This document shows, in pieces, positions 42,366 to 54,734 of a DNA stretch of 64,000 nt; the stretch's first letter is position 1, and the number at the start of each line of letters is the position of its first letter. The notes under the pieces are model-generated. The model was given only the letters and a program-made list of their open reading frames with translations, was not told the DNA's origin and made no database searches. The position numbers were made by a program, and so were the translations under genes. Source of the DNA: Theropithecus gelada (lineage: Eukaryota > Chordata > Mammalia > Primates > Cercopithecidae); NCBI RefSeq assembly GCF_003255815.1, contig NC_037669.1:119400021-119464020 (forward strand), in the 5' to 3' direction.

Positions 42366-43794
42366 TCAACAGAAAAAGCCTTTGGTCTAGTTCTGTGAGA
42401 GCTTTGAAGAGTTCCAGCACGGTGTGGCCAGGCTGCCTGCATTATAAGTGACAGAGTGGAAGACAAAGGATACTAAGCAACTTTTCAGGGTCTTCCTTAC
42501 GCACTAACTCACTAATAACATCTACAAAAGTCACTAGCTCACTAACAACAGCACTTAATCACGAACTCGCTAACATCTATAAAGGTCTAGAACCTCCACC
42601 CAACCAGCTTTAGGATCCTCTTTTTCCTTCTCCATGTCCTGGACTCTGTCTCTGAATCCTTTCCACCCATCTCAGCTCTTATACTTTCTGTACATTTTAC
42701 CTAAGTTTCATTACGTTTATTCCTGAGCCCTGGCCCCCCACACTCTGGGAATCTACATGTTAATCAAGCCCTGCTCCCCTCTTTGATGTCAATGCACCAG
42801 AGATCATACTTTCAGAAACACTGCCTAAATTATAAAGGGCAGAGACCATCGTGATGATCTCTGTATTCAATCCATATTTTTAATGAATCAATATATGAAT
42901 GAGTGAACGAATTTACACTCTGTGAATAGATGAGAAAGATGGATCTATAATTAATTTTTATTATCAGCTTTGGATAGAGTATTAGCAATGGGACTCTTGG
43001 TTTATTCTCAGAATCAAATAGCCATGTGAAATTATAACAAATATAAAATGTTGACATTTAGGGGACTTAAAAGACTTGTCCAGAATTTTGTGGCTTCAAA
43101 GTGGCTCGTTTCATCTCCCTTTACCGACTTCACTACACTGATTTATTGAATTATTTTTTAAATACGCACCACTTTATTGTGGCATTATACTAGGCACTAG
43201 AGAAAAAGAGATGAACAAGAAAGGATCATTGTAATCAACAGCTCCATGGTAGAAAAGAAAGACAACAACTACAATACAGCGTCTTAAGTACTAAACGAAA
43301 AGAGAATGCATTTTCCAGCATCTACCTTAAAAATCATCCATGTAATTGCATGATGAGAGGGTGTTAAATTTCTGGAGAGGTTTGGCCTCTATTTTCTTTG
43401 ACTAATGAATCCAAACAACTCCCCATTCCTTACTTTGTTCCCTGGGTTCTCTGGCTTTAAGAACCCACTCAGCCAAGCCTCTCAACTCCATTTTTGGCAC
43501 TTTCTCCCACACAAGAGCCAGTACCAGCATGGCAAACCAACTCATTTAGCTTGGAACTCTCAGGCAGCCCACACATTAAGGGAAATACAACAAGTTCCGT
43601 ACTTGTATGGTTTCCTTAAGATAAAAAGCACAACACAAGTCGGAAGAACTTTAAATGTCTGGATACAATATGGTATCGTAGAAGAAACAGTATATGGGGA
43701 ATCTGGTGGGAGACAATACTGATAAATAAGGCCTTGCTTTTTTTTTTTTTTTTTTTTTTTAGCACAAACTCTTCAGTCCCCAAAGCCCTTTCCT
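42366..43794. other. Intergenic, no gene seen
   Basis: A T tract of about 23 at 43738-43760 stands alone, with no Alu or retrocopy. 'cactttattgtggcattata' with 'ctaggcactagagaaaaag' at 43165-43210 may be old LINE. The open frame at 43405-43722 has no recognisable domain. Confidence 0.5.
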
Positions 43795-43925
43795 GTGCTA
43801 AGTCTGTGACACTGAGCAAGTCACATAGTGTTTCTGGACCTTGGTTTCCTTATCTGTAAAATGAGGGGGTGGAGTTGGTTATCTCTAAGGTCCCTTTCAG
43901 CTTGAAAAGTCTGATAAGAACTTTT
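43795..43925 (+). repeat. MIR SINE
   Basis: 'ctgtgacactgagcaagtca', 'ccttggtttccttatctgta' and 'aaatgagggggtggagttgg'. Confidence 0.75.
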
Positions 43926-44980
43926 ATCTCCCCTATGACTTCATGTAAAGGTCCAGTTAGGCCACCCATCCCCTCCCCTAGCTCTAGCTAACCTGGGGTT
44001 ATGCTGTTCAAATATAGGAACATGAAATTAAAAAACTGAAAATTATTTTGTATGCATGGTGGGGTATGGGACATTTTCACCCTAAAATTAAACAGGACAC
44101 AGTTCTGTGAAAAAGTTATGTGGGAAAAGTGGAAGAACATTGAGATAGCCAGCAGGGAGCAAAGCACCCCAGACTTATGACATAGTCTGGGCAGGCCTTG
44201 GTAATCAGAATAAATGTCCTTTCATCATTTCAGTTACAGTACGTTTGGTCATTGACTAGGCATGTATGTACTGTTGCAGGATACTAGGTTAGATCCTAAA
44301 AATATTGAAGGGAAAGCAAACTGAAAACTCAATTACTTGGCCAGAATACAATTACATTTAAAATCGCTTTAGGATTTAAGAGATTAAGCAACTTCCAAAA
44401 AAGGATAAACAATTAAACTTTTACAATAAATATTGAAGGATTAAAGCTGTATATTAAAATTTCTATGCATACTTGTTAGGAAATTCTCAAGGAATGAAAA
44501 CAGAAAATGCTGTTTGGAAAGTGCTTGCCAGATTTTTGGTAAAAATAGTTTTCTGCATTTAGGGAAAGTGTAATACTGGTAGTTTAGATAAAGTGTTGTG
44601 TTTGCCTTTGGGTTTAAATAGTACCGGATAATTAAGAAAATTGCTCCAAACCTATTTAATACAAAAGAGATGTAATCACTTGCCATTATTATTCCAAAAG
44701 CACTAGACTTTTAAAGAAAACTCTCTATCTATCAATCAATGAGAATCAAGAAATAAAAACAATAAAACCACTGTGTTATTTTTCTTTTTCTATTTTGGGA
44801 TTAGACTTCAGGCAGTTCAACTCCAGCGACCATGCTCTTCACCTCAGATCACATTATATGGAACACAGTACATGGAAATTCAGATTCCTTCAGGCACTCT
44901 GAGGTCCAGCACAAAACTGGAAAGAAGAAGTGTAAGAGAGAAGACCAATTGGAAAATAATAAAGAATGCTACCAATGGAC
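43926..44980. other. Intergenic, no gene seen
   Basis: No recognised gene or confident repeat. Confidence 0.5.
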
Positions 44981-44994
44981 AGAAATGAAGTCTT

Positions 44995-45294
44995 TTTTTT
45001 TTTTTTTTTTTTTTGAGACAGAGTTTCGCTCTTGTTGCCCAGGTTATACTTCAATGGCATGATCTCGGCTCACCGCAACCTCTGCCTCCCGGGTTCAAGC
45101 GATTCTCCTGCCTCAGCCTCCCGAGTAGCTGGGATTACAGGTCACGCCCAGCTAATTTTTTTTTTTGTATTTTTAGTAGAGACAAGGTTTTTCCATGTTG
45201 GTCAGGCTGGTCTCAAACTCCTGACCGCAGGTGATCCACCCACCCTGGCCTCCCAAAGTACTGGGATTACAGGCGTGAGCCACCGTGCCCGGCC
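44995..45294 (-). repeat. AluS element with target-site duplication
   Basis: Antisense Alu. Flanks 'agaaatgaagtctt' (44981) and 'agaaatggagtctt' (45295) differ by one base. Confidence 0.95.
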
Positions 45295-45902
45295 AGAAAT
45301 GGAGTCTTTGTAAGACAGCGGTCATGTCAGTGAAAAACAGCAGTAATGTCAGTGAAGGCTGCTGGGAAGCTGGAAGGGTAGACTAATTGCACAAAGGAAA
45401 ATTCGAGCTTTATTTTCTAAAGAAGAGCTGTTTAAGATGGTGATAAATTCTTGGGTGGGTCTCTGGGAGTAACTTTAAGTATAATGAGAAACTAAAGTCG
45501 TTCTAGTGAAAAAGTTTCAATAATTGAGAAGTACAGATTTAGATGGATCTGTTACATGAATGTTGAAATCTACTAGTAATATGGTATGTATGATTGTTGC
45601 TTTTGGAAAATTATAAAGAGTACTTGTTGGCCTGGTCCAATGTTGTTAATTTTCTGTGGGAGATTTGAAAAGCATGCACATTCTTAATTTATTGGGGTTG
45701 TTTTGCTTTGTTTCTACAGATTCTGAGAGCTTCTGTCTTTTAATAAGGAAATTTAAATATTTATACTTACTCTGATATGTTTGTGCTTATGCCAGCTACA
45801 TTATTCTTTGGTTACAAGCAAAAGCAGAAACCAACCCTGGCTAACATGAGCAAAAGGGGAGAATGCTGAGGACAGAGAATTGATGGTAAGTCTTGAAGAA
45901 TG
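45295..45902. other. Intergenic, no gene seen
   Basis: Nothing recognised. Confidence 0.5.
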
Positions 45903-46440
45903 TGGTAGGCTTTAGTTTCCAAAAATACTGCAATAGTATCTTCCATCCCACGTGCTCTTCTTCAATGCAACTTAGATAATCCTCTTATTGAAAGCTGGCA
46001 TCTCTGCATCCTCCTCTTGAGTCTGGGTAGATTTATGACAGTGGTGGAAATGAAGTTGCATGACTTCTGAGGCTAGGCCAGAAAAGGAAATACGGCTTCT
46101 ACCTGGTTCTCATGGGATGCTTGTTCTTGCAACTCACACACTAGGCCATGAAGAAGCTCCAACAGACTGTGGAGAGACCCACCCGGAGAGGAAGAGAAGC
46201 TCCCAGCCATCCACCCTGGCTGAGCACTCCTGATAGCCTAACACCGCCCTTGCTAGGCATGTGAGCAAGCCATTTTGGAAGTGGGTCCTGCAGCCCTACC
46301 TCATGCTCTGTGGAGCAAATGAGCCTTCCCCACGATATCCTGTCCGAATTACACATTTTCGAGCTACAGAAACAACTGTTACTGTTTTAAGTCATTGAGT
46401 TCAGAGGTGGTTTGTTTGTTATAAAGCAATAAATAACTAG
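45903..46440 (+). repeat. ERVL/MaLR-type LTR
   Basis: Begins 'tgtggtaggctttagtttcc' and ends 'gttttaagtcattgagttca' with 'gcaataaataactagcacag'. The internal 'ctgtggagagacccaccc' and 'tggaagtgggtcctgcagcc' fit a full solo LTR. The family name is uncertain. Confidence 0.6.
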
Positions 46441-46779
46441 CACAGAGAACCAAGCTTGGACATGAGCAAGATACAAGGAAACAAGGCTTCCTATTCCTTG
46501 GACTAGGAAAGTCCGGTCTCTAGTCATATCTTATGGGTAGGGTACCACAACTGGAATGAATTAACACTAATCATTTTCAGCCTTGCCATTCTTCTGACGT
46601 TCCAGGTTTTGGTGAAGGATCCTTCCACTGTTCCAATTTCAGGCACCTCCTCACCCTTTGTCTACCAATGAGCAGAAAACCTGAGTGACAGCCACAATAA
46701 TCTGCAACCAAGGGAAAAGAGACAATGATTTAAAAATAAAAATGGGTACAAGAAGTTTGTATTTGTTTTTTTAAATCAC

Positions 46780-46893
46780 TGCTGTGACGGATCACCTCAA
46801 AATTAGTGGCTTTACTTAAATAACACAAATCTATTACCTTATAGTCAGAAGTCCAAAATGGGTCTTTCTGGGCTAAAATCAAGATGTTAGTAG
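46780..46893 (-). repeat. MLT1-type LTR, left part
   Basis: 'tgctgtgacggatcacctca', 'aaaattagtggctttactta' and 'gggctaaaatcaagatgtta'. It resumes at 47498. Confidence 0.75.
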
Positions 46894-47184
46894 GGGCCAG
46901 GCATGGTGGCTCATCCCTCTAATCCTAACACTGAGGCAGGAGGATACCTTGAGCTCAGGAGTTTGAGAAATGCCTGGGCAACATAGTGAGATTTCATCTC
47001 TACAAAAAAAAATTAAAAATTAGCCAAGTGTGGTGGCATGCACCTGTAGTTCCAGTTACTTCAGTGGCCAAGGTGGGAGGATCCCTTAAGTGCAAGAGAT
47101 CAAGGCTGCAGTGAGCCTGATCTCACCATTGTACTCCAGCCTAGGAGACAGAGCAAGACCCTGTCTCAAAAAATCAAATAAAAA
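46894..47184 (+). repeat. AluJ element in LTR
   Basis: Diverged sense Alu, missing part of the left arm, with an A-rich linker and 'gaccctgtctc' end. Confidence 0.92.
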
Positions 47185-47497
47185 GGGCCTGCTGCAGTGG
47201 CTCATGCCTGTCATCCCAACACTTTGGGAGGCCAAGGTGGGAGCATCACCTGAGGTCAGGAGTTCAAAACCAGCCTGGCCAACATGATAAAACCCTATCT
47301 CTACTAAAAATACAAAAATTAGCCAGGCATGGTGGCACATGGCTGTAATCCGAGCTACTCAGGAGGAGAATCACTTGAACCCGGGAGGCGGAGGTTGCAG
47401 TGAGCTCCACTGCAAGACTCCATCTAAAAAAAAAAAAAAAAGAAAGAAAGAAAGAAAGAAAAGAAAAGGAAGAAAGAAAGAAAAAAGAAAAAAAAAT
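47185..47497 (+). repeat. AluS element in the tail of the previous Alu
   Basis: Sense Alu starting 'gggcctgctgcagtggctca' in the tail of the AluJ, with a shortened right arm and a GAAA-rich tail (47428-47497). Confidence 0.93.
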
Positions 47498-47885
47498 ATT
47501 ATCAGGACTGCATTCCTTTCTGGAGGCTCCAGGGGACAATGTGCTTCCTTGCCTGGTTCAGCTTCTAGTGGCTGCCCATGTTCCTTGGTGTATGTGCCCC
47601 TTCCTTCATTTTCAAAGCCAGCAATGTTACATTTCTCAGTGCCTTTTTCATATTACATCTTCCTCTAACTCTGAGTCCTTTTCTGACTCCCTCTTCTACT
47701 TTTAAGGAACTTTGTGATAACTTTGGGTTTACCCTGATAATCCAGGAAAATCTCCTCATCCCAAATTCCTTAACTGAATCACATCTACACAGTCCGTCTT
47801 GCCTTGTAAGGTAACATAATTACAGGTTCCAGAGATTGGAACGTGGGCGTCGTTGAGGGGCCATTTATTCTGCCTACCACAGTAT
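47498..47885 (-). repeat. MLT1-type LTR, right part
   Basis: 'ctttctggaggctccagggg', 'ttcaaagccagcaatgttac', 'ataatccaggaaaatctcct' and 'ttattctgcctaccac' complete the LTR. The open frames here are chance. Confidence 0.75.
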
Positions 47886-48529
47886 ACCAAAGCAGAATGG
47901 ATACTGGGTGGGCCCCACCACTCTAAAAACATGTTCTTCACACTCCTCATTCTGGTTGATATTTTTTTTCTTCATTTTATTGAATTCATAGTTACTCTTG
48001 TTTCATTTTTTTTTTTCCATTCAAGTAGTTTGTACTTTACACATCCAATTTCTATGTGGTGATCTTATGTTTATTACGAATAATTGATATATACTTTTCT
48101 ACGTTTAGAGATAGTATCTATATACATCTGCAAATAAGACAAAAAAAACTTAGCATGCTTTTCCTCCTCTCCTTGCCTTTTATCCTCGTGATAACATCAT
48201 TTAGTTATAGACTATCATTATTTATTTTTATTAACTAGCGATGACGAAAACAATTAAAAATTTAAAATTTTCTATAACAAAAAGTGGTTGGGTGCAAAAA
48301 ACAGAATACTCAAACTGAAGGTGACCTAAACCATGAGAAAAACTTGTATCACATGAAAAGAACAAAGACAGGTTGTTCTTGGGTTAGTTAATGTAGTGGT
48401 TCAATGATGTCATGCAGGATCCAGGTTCTTTTCATCTTTTCACCTTCTTCTGAAGCTCCTCCCATCCTGGTAGGAAGATGACTTCTATAGTTTCAGCTAT
48501 TATATCCTCACACAGCCCTGCCTGAAAAT
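47886..48529. other. Intergenic, no gene seen
   Basis: T-rich, then AT-rich. No gene or confident repeat. Confidence 0.5.
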
Positions 48530-48822
48530 AATGGATTAGTTATCTCTTGCTGTATAACAAATCAAGTGACTTAACACAACAATAAAGTTTATTATTTTAA
48601 TAATATGGTTTCTGTGGGTCAGGGATTTGGGAGCAGATTGGTTGGGTGGTTCTAGCTTAGGATTTCTCATGAGGTTGCAGTCCGAATCAGCTGAGACTGC
48701 AGTCATCTGAAGGCTTGACTGGGGCTGGAGATCCAGTTCAAAGTGGCTCATGGAACATGGCAGGCAGGTTGCATGAATATCTGTGGGACAAGACGGCTGG
48801 CTTCCCATAGAGCTCTGGTTCT
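48530..48822 (-). repeat. Old MLT1 (MLT1J-like) LTR, left part
   Basis: 'ttatctcttgctgtataaca', 'tctgtgggtcagggatttgg', 'catctgaaggcttgactggg' and 'gctggagatccagttcaaag'. It resumes at 49029. Confidence 0.65.
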
Positions 48823-49028
48823 TATCGTGGGTGATTTTTCTCACCAGGGGGCATTTAGCAACATCTGGAGACATGTTTGGTTGTCACAACTGGAAAGTTG
48901 CTATTGATATCTAGTGGGTTGGAACTAGAGTTACTGCTAAACATCCTATACTGCATAGGACAGTCTTTCACAACACGAATTATCAGGCCCAAAATGCCAG
49001 TAGTGCTAATGTTGAGAAATCCTGCCTT
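48823..49028. mobile_element. MER-type DNA transposon inside MLT1
   Basis: 'gggggcatttagcaacatct', 'ggagacatgtttggttgtca', 'actgctaaacatcctatact' and 'aaaatgccagtagtgctaat' are the same short element as 25915-26577, in opposite orientation and complete. Confidence 0.65.
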
Positions 49029-49200
49029 AGAGCAAGTGAACCAAGAGAGCAAGGTAAAAGCTGAAATGCTTTTTATTACTCACCAGCTTTGGAAGTCCTC
49101 TGTATTCTGTGTTGGAGGGATCCACACAAGGGTATGAATACCAGAAAGTGAGGCTCATTGGAAATCATCTTGGGCATAGCTACCATGGGAAGGAGGCTTC
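49029..49200 (-). repeat. Old MLT1 (MLT1J-like) LTR, right part
   Basis: 'agagcaagtgaaccaagaga', 'gggatccacacaagggtatg' and 'ataccagaaagtgaggctca' complete the LTR. Confidence 0.65.
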
Positions 49201-49315
49201 TCCTGGCTATTTCTCTTGTTTTGTCTTCTCTTCCTTCTTCCGTCATTTCTTCCGATCTTCCTTCCCTATTCCTTGTTTCCTTTTCTTTATTCAACTTTCA
49301 AAGAGGAAAATAATT

Positions 49316-49634
49316 TCTTTTCTTTTCTTTCTTTCTTTCTTTTTTTTTTTTTTTTGAGACAGAGTTTTGCTCTTGTTGCCCAGGCTGGAGTGCAATGGTG
49401 TGATCTAGGGTCACCGCAACCTCCACCTCCCAGGTTCAAGCAATTCTCCTGCCTCAGCCTCCCGAGTAGCTGGGATTACAGGCATGTGCCACCATGCCTG
49501 GCTAATTTTGTATTTTTAGTAGAGATGGGGTTTCTCCATGTTGGTCAGGCTGGTCTCGACCTCCTGACCTCAGGTGATCTGCCCACCTCGGCCTCCCAAA
49601 GTGCTGGGATTACAGGCGTGATCCACGGCGCCCA
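49316..49634 (-). repeat. AluS element
   Basis: Antisense Alu from CTTT/T-tract to 'ggcgtgatccacggcgccca'. Confidence 0.95.
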
Positions 49635-50107
49635 GTGGAGGAAAACTATATCTATAAGCCCTACCAGGCTTCTCTGCACTTCTCACTAGTCAGTGTTGGA
49701 TGATATGCCTATGTCTAAAGCAATTATTAGGAGAGAGAATAGAATTACTATGATGAGTTTAGCCTATTTAACATTTACTCTCCTTCTGGGGCTGGGGAGA
49801 ATCCATATGTTTTACACACATGGAGGGTAAATTATCAAAATCGGTGTTTTACTAGTAAGGAAGAAAGAGAATGTCTTTGAGTGGGTAACAAACAGAGTTT
49901 GCTACCTTTGTTTATCATTGTCTTTTGTAACACACACTTTGTTTTTGGTTTCAGTTTACTCTTTGGTGGAAGACATTCTCTAAAAGTAATTTCAGGATGG
50001 ACAGCAATCTGAATTCTTACATATTTGCAAGTGTGTGTCATTATTTTGTACCCTCTCTTAAGTGTTAATTTAGTTTTGCAGTCTAGGTTAAAAACAATTC
50101 CCTTAGA

Positions 50108-50416
50108 GGCCGGGCGTGATGGCTTGCACCTGTAATTCCAACATTTTGGGAAGCCGAGGTGGGATCCCAGGAGTGTGAGACCAGTCTAGGAAACTTAGTG
50201 AGACTCCACCTCTGAAAAAAACAAACAAACAAAAATTAGCCAGGCATGGCAGCACACACTTGTAGTCCCAGCTCAGTTATTGGGTGGTGGGGTTAAGGTA
50301 GTTAAGGTGGGAGGATTGCTTGAACTCATTGAGGTCCTGCAATGAGCCAGCCACGCACTGCAGCCTGGGTGACAGAGAGACTGTGTCTCAAAAACAAAAC
50401 AAAACAAGACAAAACA
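50108..50416 (+). repeat. Alu element with internal damage
   Basis: Sense Alu from 'ggccgggcgtgatggc'. The right arm carries extra sequence near 50272-50300 ('ttattgggtggtggggttaa') and an AAAAC tail. Confidence 0.88.
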
Positions 50417-50616
50417 CCATTACAGTGATTTCCTTAGACTACTGTTCCATTGTCTGTTAGCATCCATTGTTGCTGATGAGAAGGTAATCCAGTTAAGATT
50501 TTCTTTTTATCCTTCATGCTGTGAAATCCCACTATGAGGTGTTTAAGTGTGTTATTTTTTACCTATGCCATTTGGCTCAGAAGTATATAAGAGCTTTTTA
50601 CTCAAAGATATTGGAA

Positions 50617-50901
50617 TTTTTTTTTTTTTTTTTGAGACGCAGTTTCGCTCTTGTTGCCCAGGCTGGAGTGCAATGGCACGATCTCGGCTCACTACAACCT
50701 GCAGCTCCTGGGTTCAAGCGATTCTTCTGCCTCAACCTCCCTAGTAGCTGGGATTACAGGCATGTGCCACCACGCCCAGCTAATTTAGTATTTTTAGTAG
50801 AGACGGGATCAGGCTGGTCTTGAACTCCCTACCTCAGGTGATCCACCCATCTTGGCCTCCCAAAGTGCTGGGATTACAGGCGTGAGTCACCACGCCTGGT
50901 C
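50617..50901 (-). repeat. AluS element with target-site duplication
   Basis: Antisense Alu with a small deletion around 50810. Flanks 'aagatattggaat' and 'aagataatggaat' differ by one base. Confidence 0.95.
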
Positions 50902-51019
50902 AAGATAATGGAATATTTTCAATCATTTTTTGAGTATTTCCTTCCATCCATTCTCTAGATCCCCTATCAGATGAATATTGGACTTTCTGGATTTATTCTT
51001 CATGTTACTTAAATTACTT

Positions 51020-51350
51020 AAATACCTAAACTAGGTAATTTTAAAAAAACAGAAACAGAATTGCTCACAGTTCTGAGGCCGTAAAGTCCAAGATCAAGAT
51101 AATTAGCAGATTTGAAGTCTGCTGAGGGCTCCTTTCTCATAGATGGCCCCTTCTATGCATCCTCACGTGGTAGAAGGGCGAACAGGCTCCCTCAAGCTTC
51201 TTTTACTCAGGGCACTAATCCAATTCATGAAGGATCTGCCTTCATGATCTAATCACCTCTTAAAAGCACCACCTGTTAATACTATCACTATGAGGGTTAG
51301 GTTTCAGCATATAAATTTTGGGAGAACACAAACATTCAGATAGAGTAAAT
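51020..51350 (-). repeat. MaLR LTR (MLT1/MST type)
   Basis: 'cagttctgaggccgtaaagt', 'ctcacgtggtagaagggcga', 'catgatctaatcacctctta' and 'gagggttaggtttcagcata'. Confidence 0.7.
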
Positions 51351-51410
51351 GCTTAGAAGAATATATGCAGCATAGTATTACTTATTATTCAAATTTTCTA
51401 TCCATTGTTT

Positions 51411-51694
51411 TAAAGACAGAGTCTCCCTCTGTCACCCAGGCTGGAGTGCAATGGCTTATCTTGGCTTGCTGCAGCCTCAACCTCCCAGACTCAAGCATTC
51501 CTTCCACCTCAGCCACCCTAGTAGCTGGGATTACAGGCGTGTACCACTATGCGCACCTAATTTTTGTGTTTTTTGTAGAGATGGGGTTCTACCAAGTTGC
51601 CCAGGCTGGTCTCGAACTCCTGGACTCAAACTATCCTCCCACCCTGGCCTCCCAAAGTGTTGGGTTCATGGGTGTGAGCCACCGTGCCTGGCAG
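51411..51694 (-). repeat. AluJ element
   Basis: Antisense old Alu ('acagagtctccctctgtcac' to 'gtgagccaccgtgcctggc'). Confidence 0.93.
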
Positions 51695-53549
51695 AAATCT
51701 TTAGCAAAAAAATTAGGTATCATTGTTGGAGCCTCCTTTTCCTCTTCCTCTTTTCTCATTATCCTGAAGTTAATCAGTATCCTTACTGCCTGTATCCATG
51801 CTTTATATAGTTTACTACATATTTATATATATGTAAACAGCATATTGTATTATTCGGCAGGTTTTCAAACTGCACATAAACGGTATAAATTCTCTTAATC
51901 CTTCAGATTACACCAAGAAAATAACCTCAAGTCTTGAATGTTTTTCCTGGTATTTGCTATTCTCTCTTTTAACAAACTAAGAGTAGGCCTTAGGCTAGAA
52001 GCCCAGAGCAGGAATTGATGGCTAGCTAGAATTTAATAATACTTCTTTGTTTTCCATTATATTTATTTTAATGGTTTCCTCCCCCTCTTTTTTTTCAAAG
52101 CAAGTGTTGCCGGCTTTCCATTTAGAGTAGTGATTTATGTTTTATTTTATATTAAATGTAAGAAAAAAAGTGTTTATTTAAAGAAAAATGTTAAGTGGCA
52201 ATAATACAGGCAATACAGAGACATAGCAAAAAATTAGGAAATTTAAACTGTAATAGCTGAAATTTGATACACACTTGGCCAAAAGGAAAAAGTTCAAGTT
52301 TCTCCTTCTCACCTTTCTTTACCAGTTGGAGGTCCCTTTGATACTGCAATCTCTCCTTTTATGGTATTTCCTGCAGCCCGCACCCCTGCCTTCCGCTGGC
52401 TGTCTCATCAACTTCTCTGGCTCTTAGGAAGCCCTCCTCCATTTAGCACCTGTCATCATACTGCATGTATAACTTTCTCATCTAAAACTAACCTAAATCT
52501 TAATGCCAACATGGCACCCTCATGGCCTGAACAGCTCACTAATGTCAAAAAAGTTGATCTGTTTTTGATGTTGCAAATATAATCATGAGTATACAATGAA
52601 GGCTTTACATGGAAAAAATATTTAACTCATATTTCCTTATGTTTGCAGTTAAAAAAAAAAGTTGTTTATAGATCTTAATACTTGATCTTAAATTATCTTC
52701 TTTCAACCCTGAGACAATACATTAACCTGTTGTCTAGATGAATGGTAAACAAACAGGGACATAGAACAGAAAAACAAAGAAGATGATGGGAAATAATGTT
52801 TTTTTTTTTACTTCATTTCGACGTGGTGGTTTACTGCACGTTACTTAGTATGTCGAACCGGGTGATTTTACTAAAATATGAGTTTAGTAATTTAGTATAA
52901 CACGTTCAAATGTTTAACATACAACGTTTAAAGGCAAAAGCTACCAAACCGTTGTGGCCCTTGAGATGCTAGAACAATTTTCAAGTTTCACGGTGCATGA
53001 TCCACAATGCATATGAATATATACAATATCAGTAACAAAAACAGTACAATGTACACCAGATGCTGTTTCAAAGTCCTCTAATGTTTGCAGTCGTGATAAA
53101 CTAACTGCATTGGCCTTCATTCATTCATTCATAAGCCTTATTTTGAAGCTGATCTTCACACTGCATGATTAAGAAACCATCAGTGCACTTGTCAGAAGTA
53201 CATTCTGCTGTTAACAGAGGAGTAAAGAATGCTTTCAAAGCTACTGCTGTATTTGGAAAAAAGTTCAGTTTTAGTGTTTTCTTTGTATGTATTTTGCGTG
53301 GCTAAGGCGGGAGAAGAAGGGCTGCGCGGGGATTGGGGGAAGCGACTTCGCACTCTTGATTACAGAAAAAGGATCATGTATACCACTGTAAAACATCCCA
53401 CCTTTAAATGAGAAAGTGGGTGAAGTGAAATCGCTCTCACGTACACATATTCCGCGTTACTTCTTATCCGCCAGCCAAACTTTCTCCATCAATCTGGGTA
53501 GGTCTGACACGAAAATGCAGCCTGAAAGAAATGCTGAGTCCTGAGGCGG
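51695..53549. other. Non-repetitive sequence upstream of TNIK
   Basis: About 1.85 kb with no gene. It holds an AT-rich block that nevertheless keeps eight CpG pairs within 52819-52951, which is unusual for the surrounding CpG-poor DNA. It could be a distal regulatory element of TNIK, but this is inference. Confidence 0.4.
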
Positions 53550-54643
53550 CGTGTGTTGCCTCACCCAGTGCTGGCTTTGGAGTTACCTGAAGCCTTCTAG
53601 CTACTGCACCCAAAGAACAAGCTTCTCGGTTCAACTCGGTTGTTTCCGTGGGGAATTGCGGCACGAGCAGGTACTGGGTGTGGCGATGCCAAGAGAGCGC
53701 TCAGATCTCCCATCTTTCCCGCTTCTGGCAAACCTTCCCGGCCCCGAATCGGCGAGTGACCAGCACCCGGGACCCGCCGGCATTCCGGGGACCGCGGTTG
53801 GACCCGACCCCGCCGCAGCTGCAAACTGCCGAAGCGCCCAGCTGAGTGCACTGTGCGTGTGCGCTTCTCCCCCACTCTTTCCGCGCCTGGAGGCGGATCC
53901 CCTTCCTTGCACACAAGTCCTTATATGCACCGGTTGCACCAGCCCGCGTTACTCCGGCCCCACAAATAATTAACAGGGGAGGGAGGGTGTCGCTTTTTTT
54001 TCCTCCGGCTTTTTCTCAGCGGGAGAGCATTTGAACCGAGGAGAAACCCCAAGATGAGACTAAAGGGCCATTTTGCTGCAGTGCACGAATTGGCCACACA
54101 AAAATACAGCTTGGGTCCCTATGATAAGCAAGTCAAGGTTCAGGAACAGCCCTTCGGATTTGGCCCCAGGAGCCCGCAAAAGCCTGGGCGGAAAGGGTGC
54201 GCGCCCCTCCCCCCTCCACGCTGGTGGGGAGGGACCGGGTCAGGAAGCGCGGCCTCTCCCCAGTCCAAGACCACGCCTCCTCCGCCTCCCCCCGCCCCCT
54301 TCACTCCTCCCAGGAAGCGGTGATAGACAGTTCTGTGTGGTTCTCCACCCCCACCCTCCCCCCGCTGAGTGGAGGAGTTGATGTGTCTCATTATAACAGC
54401 CAATGCAGCCGCCATCCACGCACAAGCAAAGAAGCATGTCCCATTTAAATACACCCACGCAGCCCCAGCGCCCTTAGCCGATCGGGGCGCTCAGCCCACA
54501 CGCACCGCTGCTCCGGGCTTGGAGATCCGCGCAGGTTGGGCTCCCGGACCCGGCGGACCGACGCGCGGAGGATCGGGATCCGGCGCTGTGGGGCTGGGGT
54601 GGGCGGGGGAGGCTGGGCCCGGGGCCTCTGGCGCGATACCCGC

Positions 54644-54664
54644 ATGAGGACGCGAGTGAAATAG
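54644..54664 (+). promoter_or_regulatory. Six-codon upstream ORF in the TNIK leader
   Basis: ATG at 54644 is followed by five codons and a TAG at 54662-54664 (product MRTRVK), ending 70 bp before the main ATG and in a different frame. Its context is weak (C at -3, A at +4), so leaky scanning is expected. It matters only if transcription starts upstream of it, which the promoter layout suggests. Confidence 0.5.
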
Positions 54665-54734
54665 ACCAAGGTGGAATTTCCAAGGGAAAAGCTTGGGGGT
54701 GGTTTTGGTCCATTTCTCCAGCGAAGAAGTAGAC

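Noticed and set aside
43738..43760. Poly(T) tract as a minus-strand retrocopy tail
   Set aside because: The sequence to its right is ordinary intergenic DNA leading into a MIR. No duplication is seen.
49216..49689. 157-codon plus-strand open frame
   Set aside because: Most of it is translated Alu, as are many other frames in the window (for example 14076-14291 and 51365-51898).
53597..53939. Divergent (minus-strand) gene sharing the TNIK promoter
   Set aside because: Overlapping frames of 71-105 codons exist but have no recognisable product or conserved start. A noncoding divergent transcript cannot be excluded.
54054..54323. Open frames across the TNIK CpG island, both strands
   Set aside because: GC-rich DNA gives long frames by chance. 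They are mutually overlapping and none resembles a protein family.
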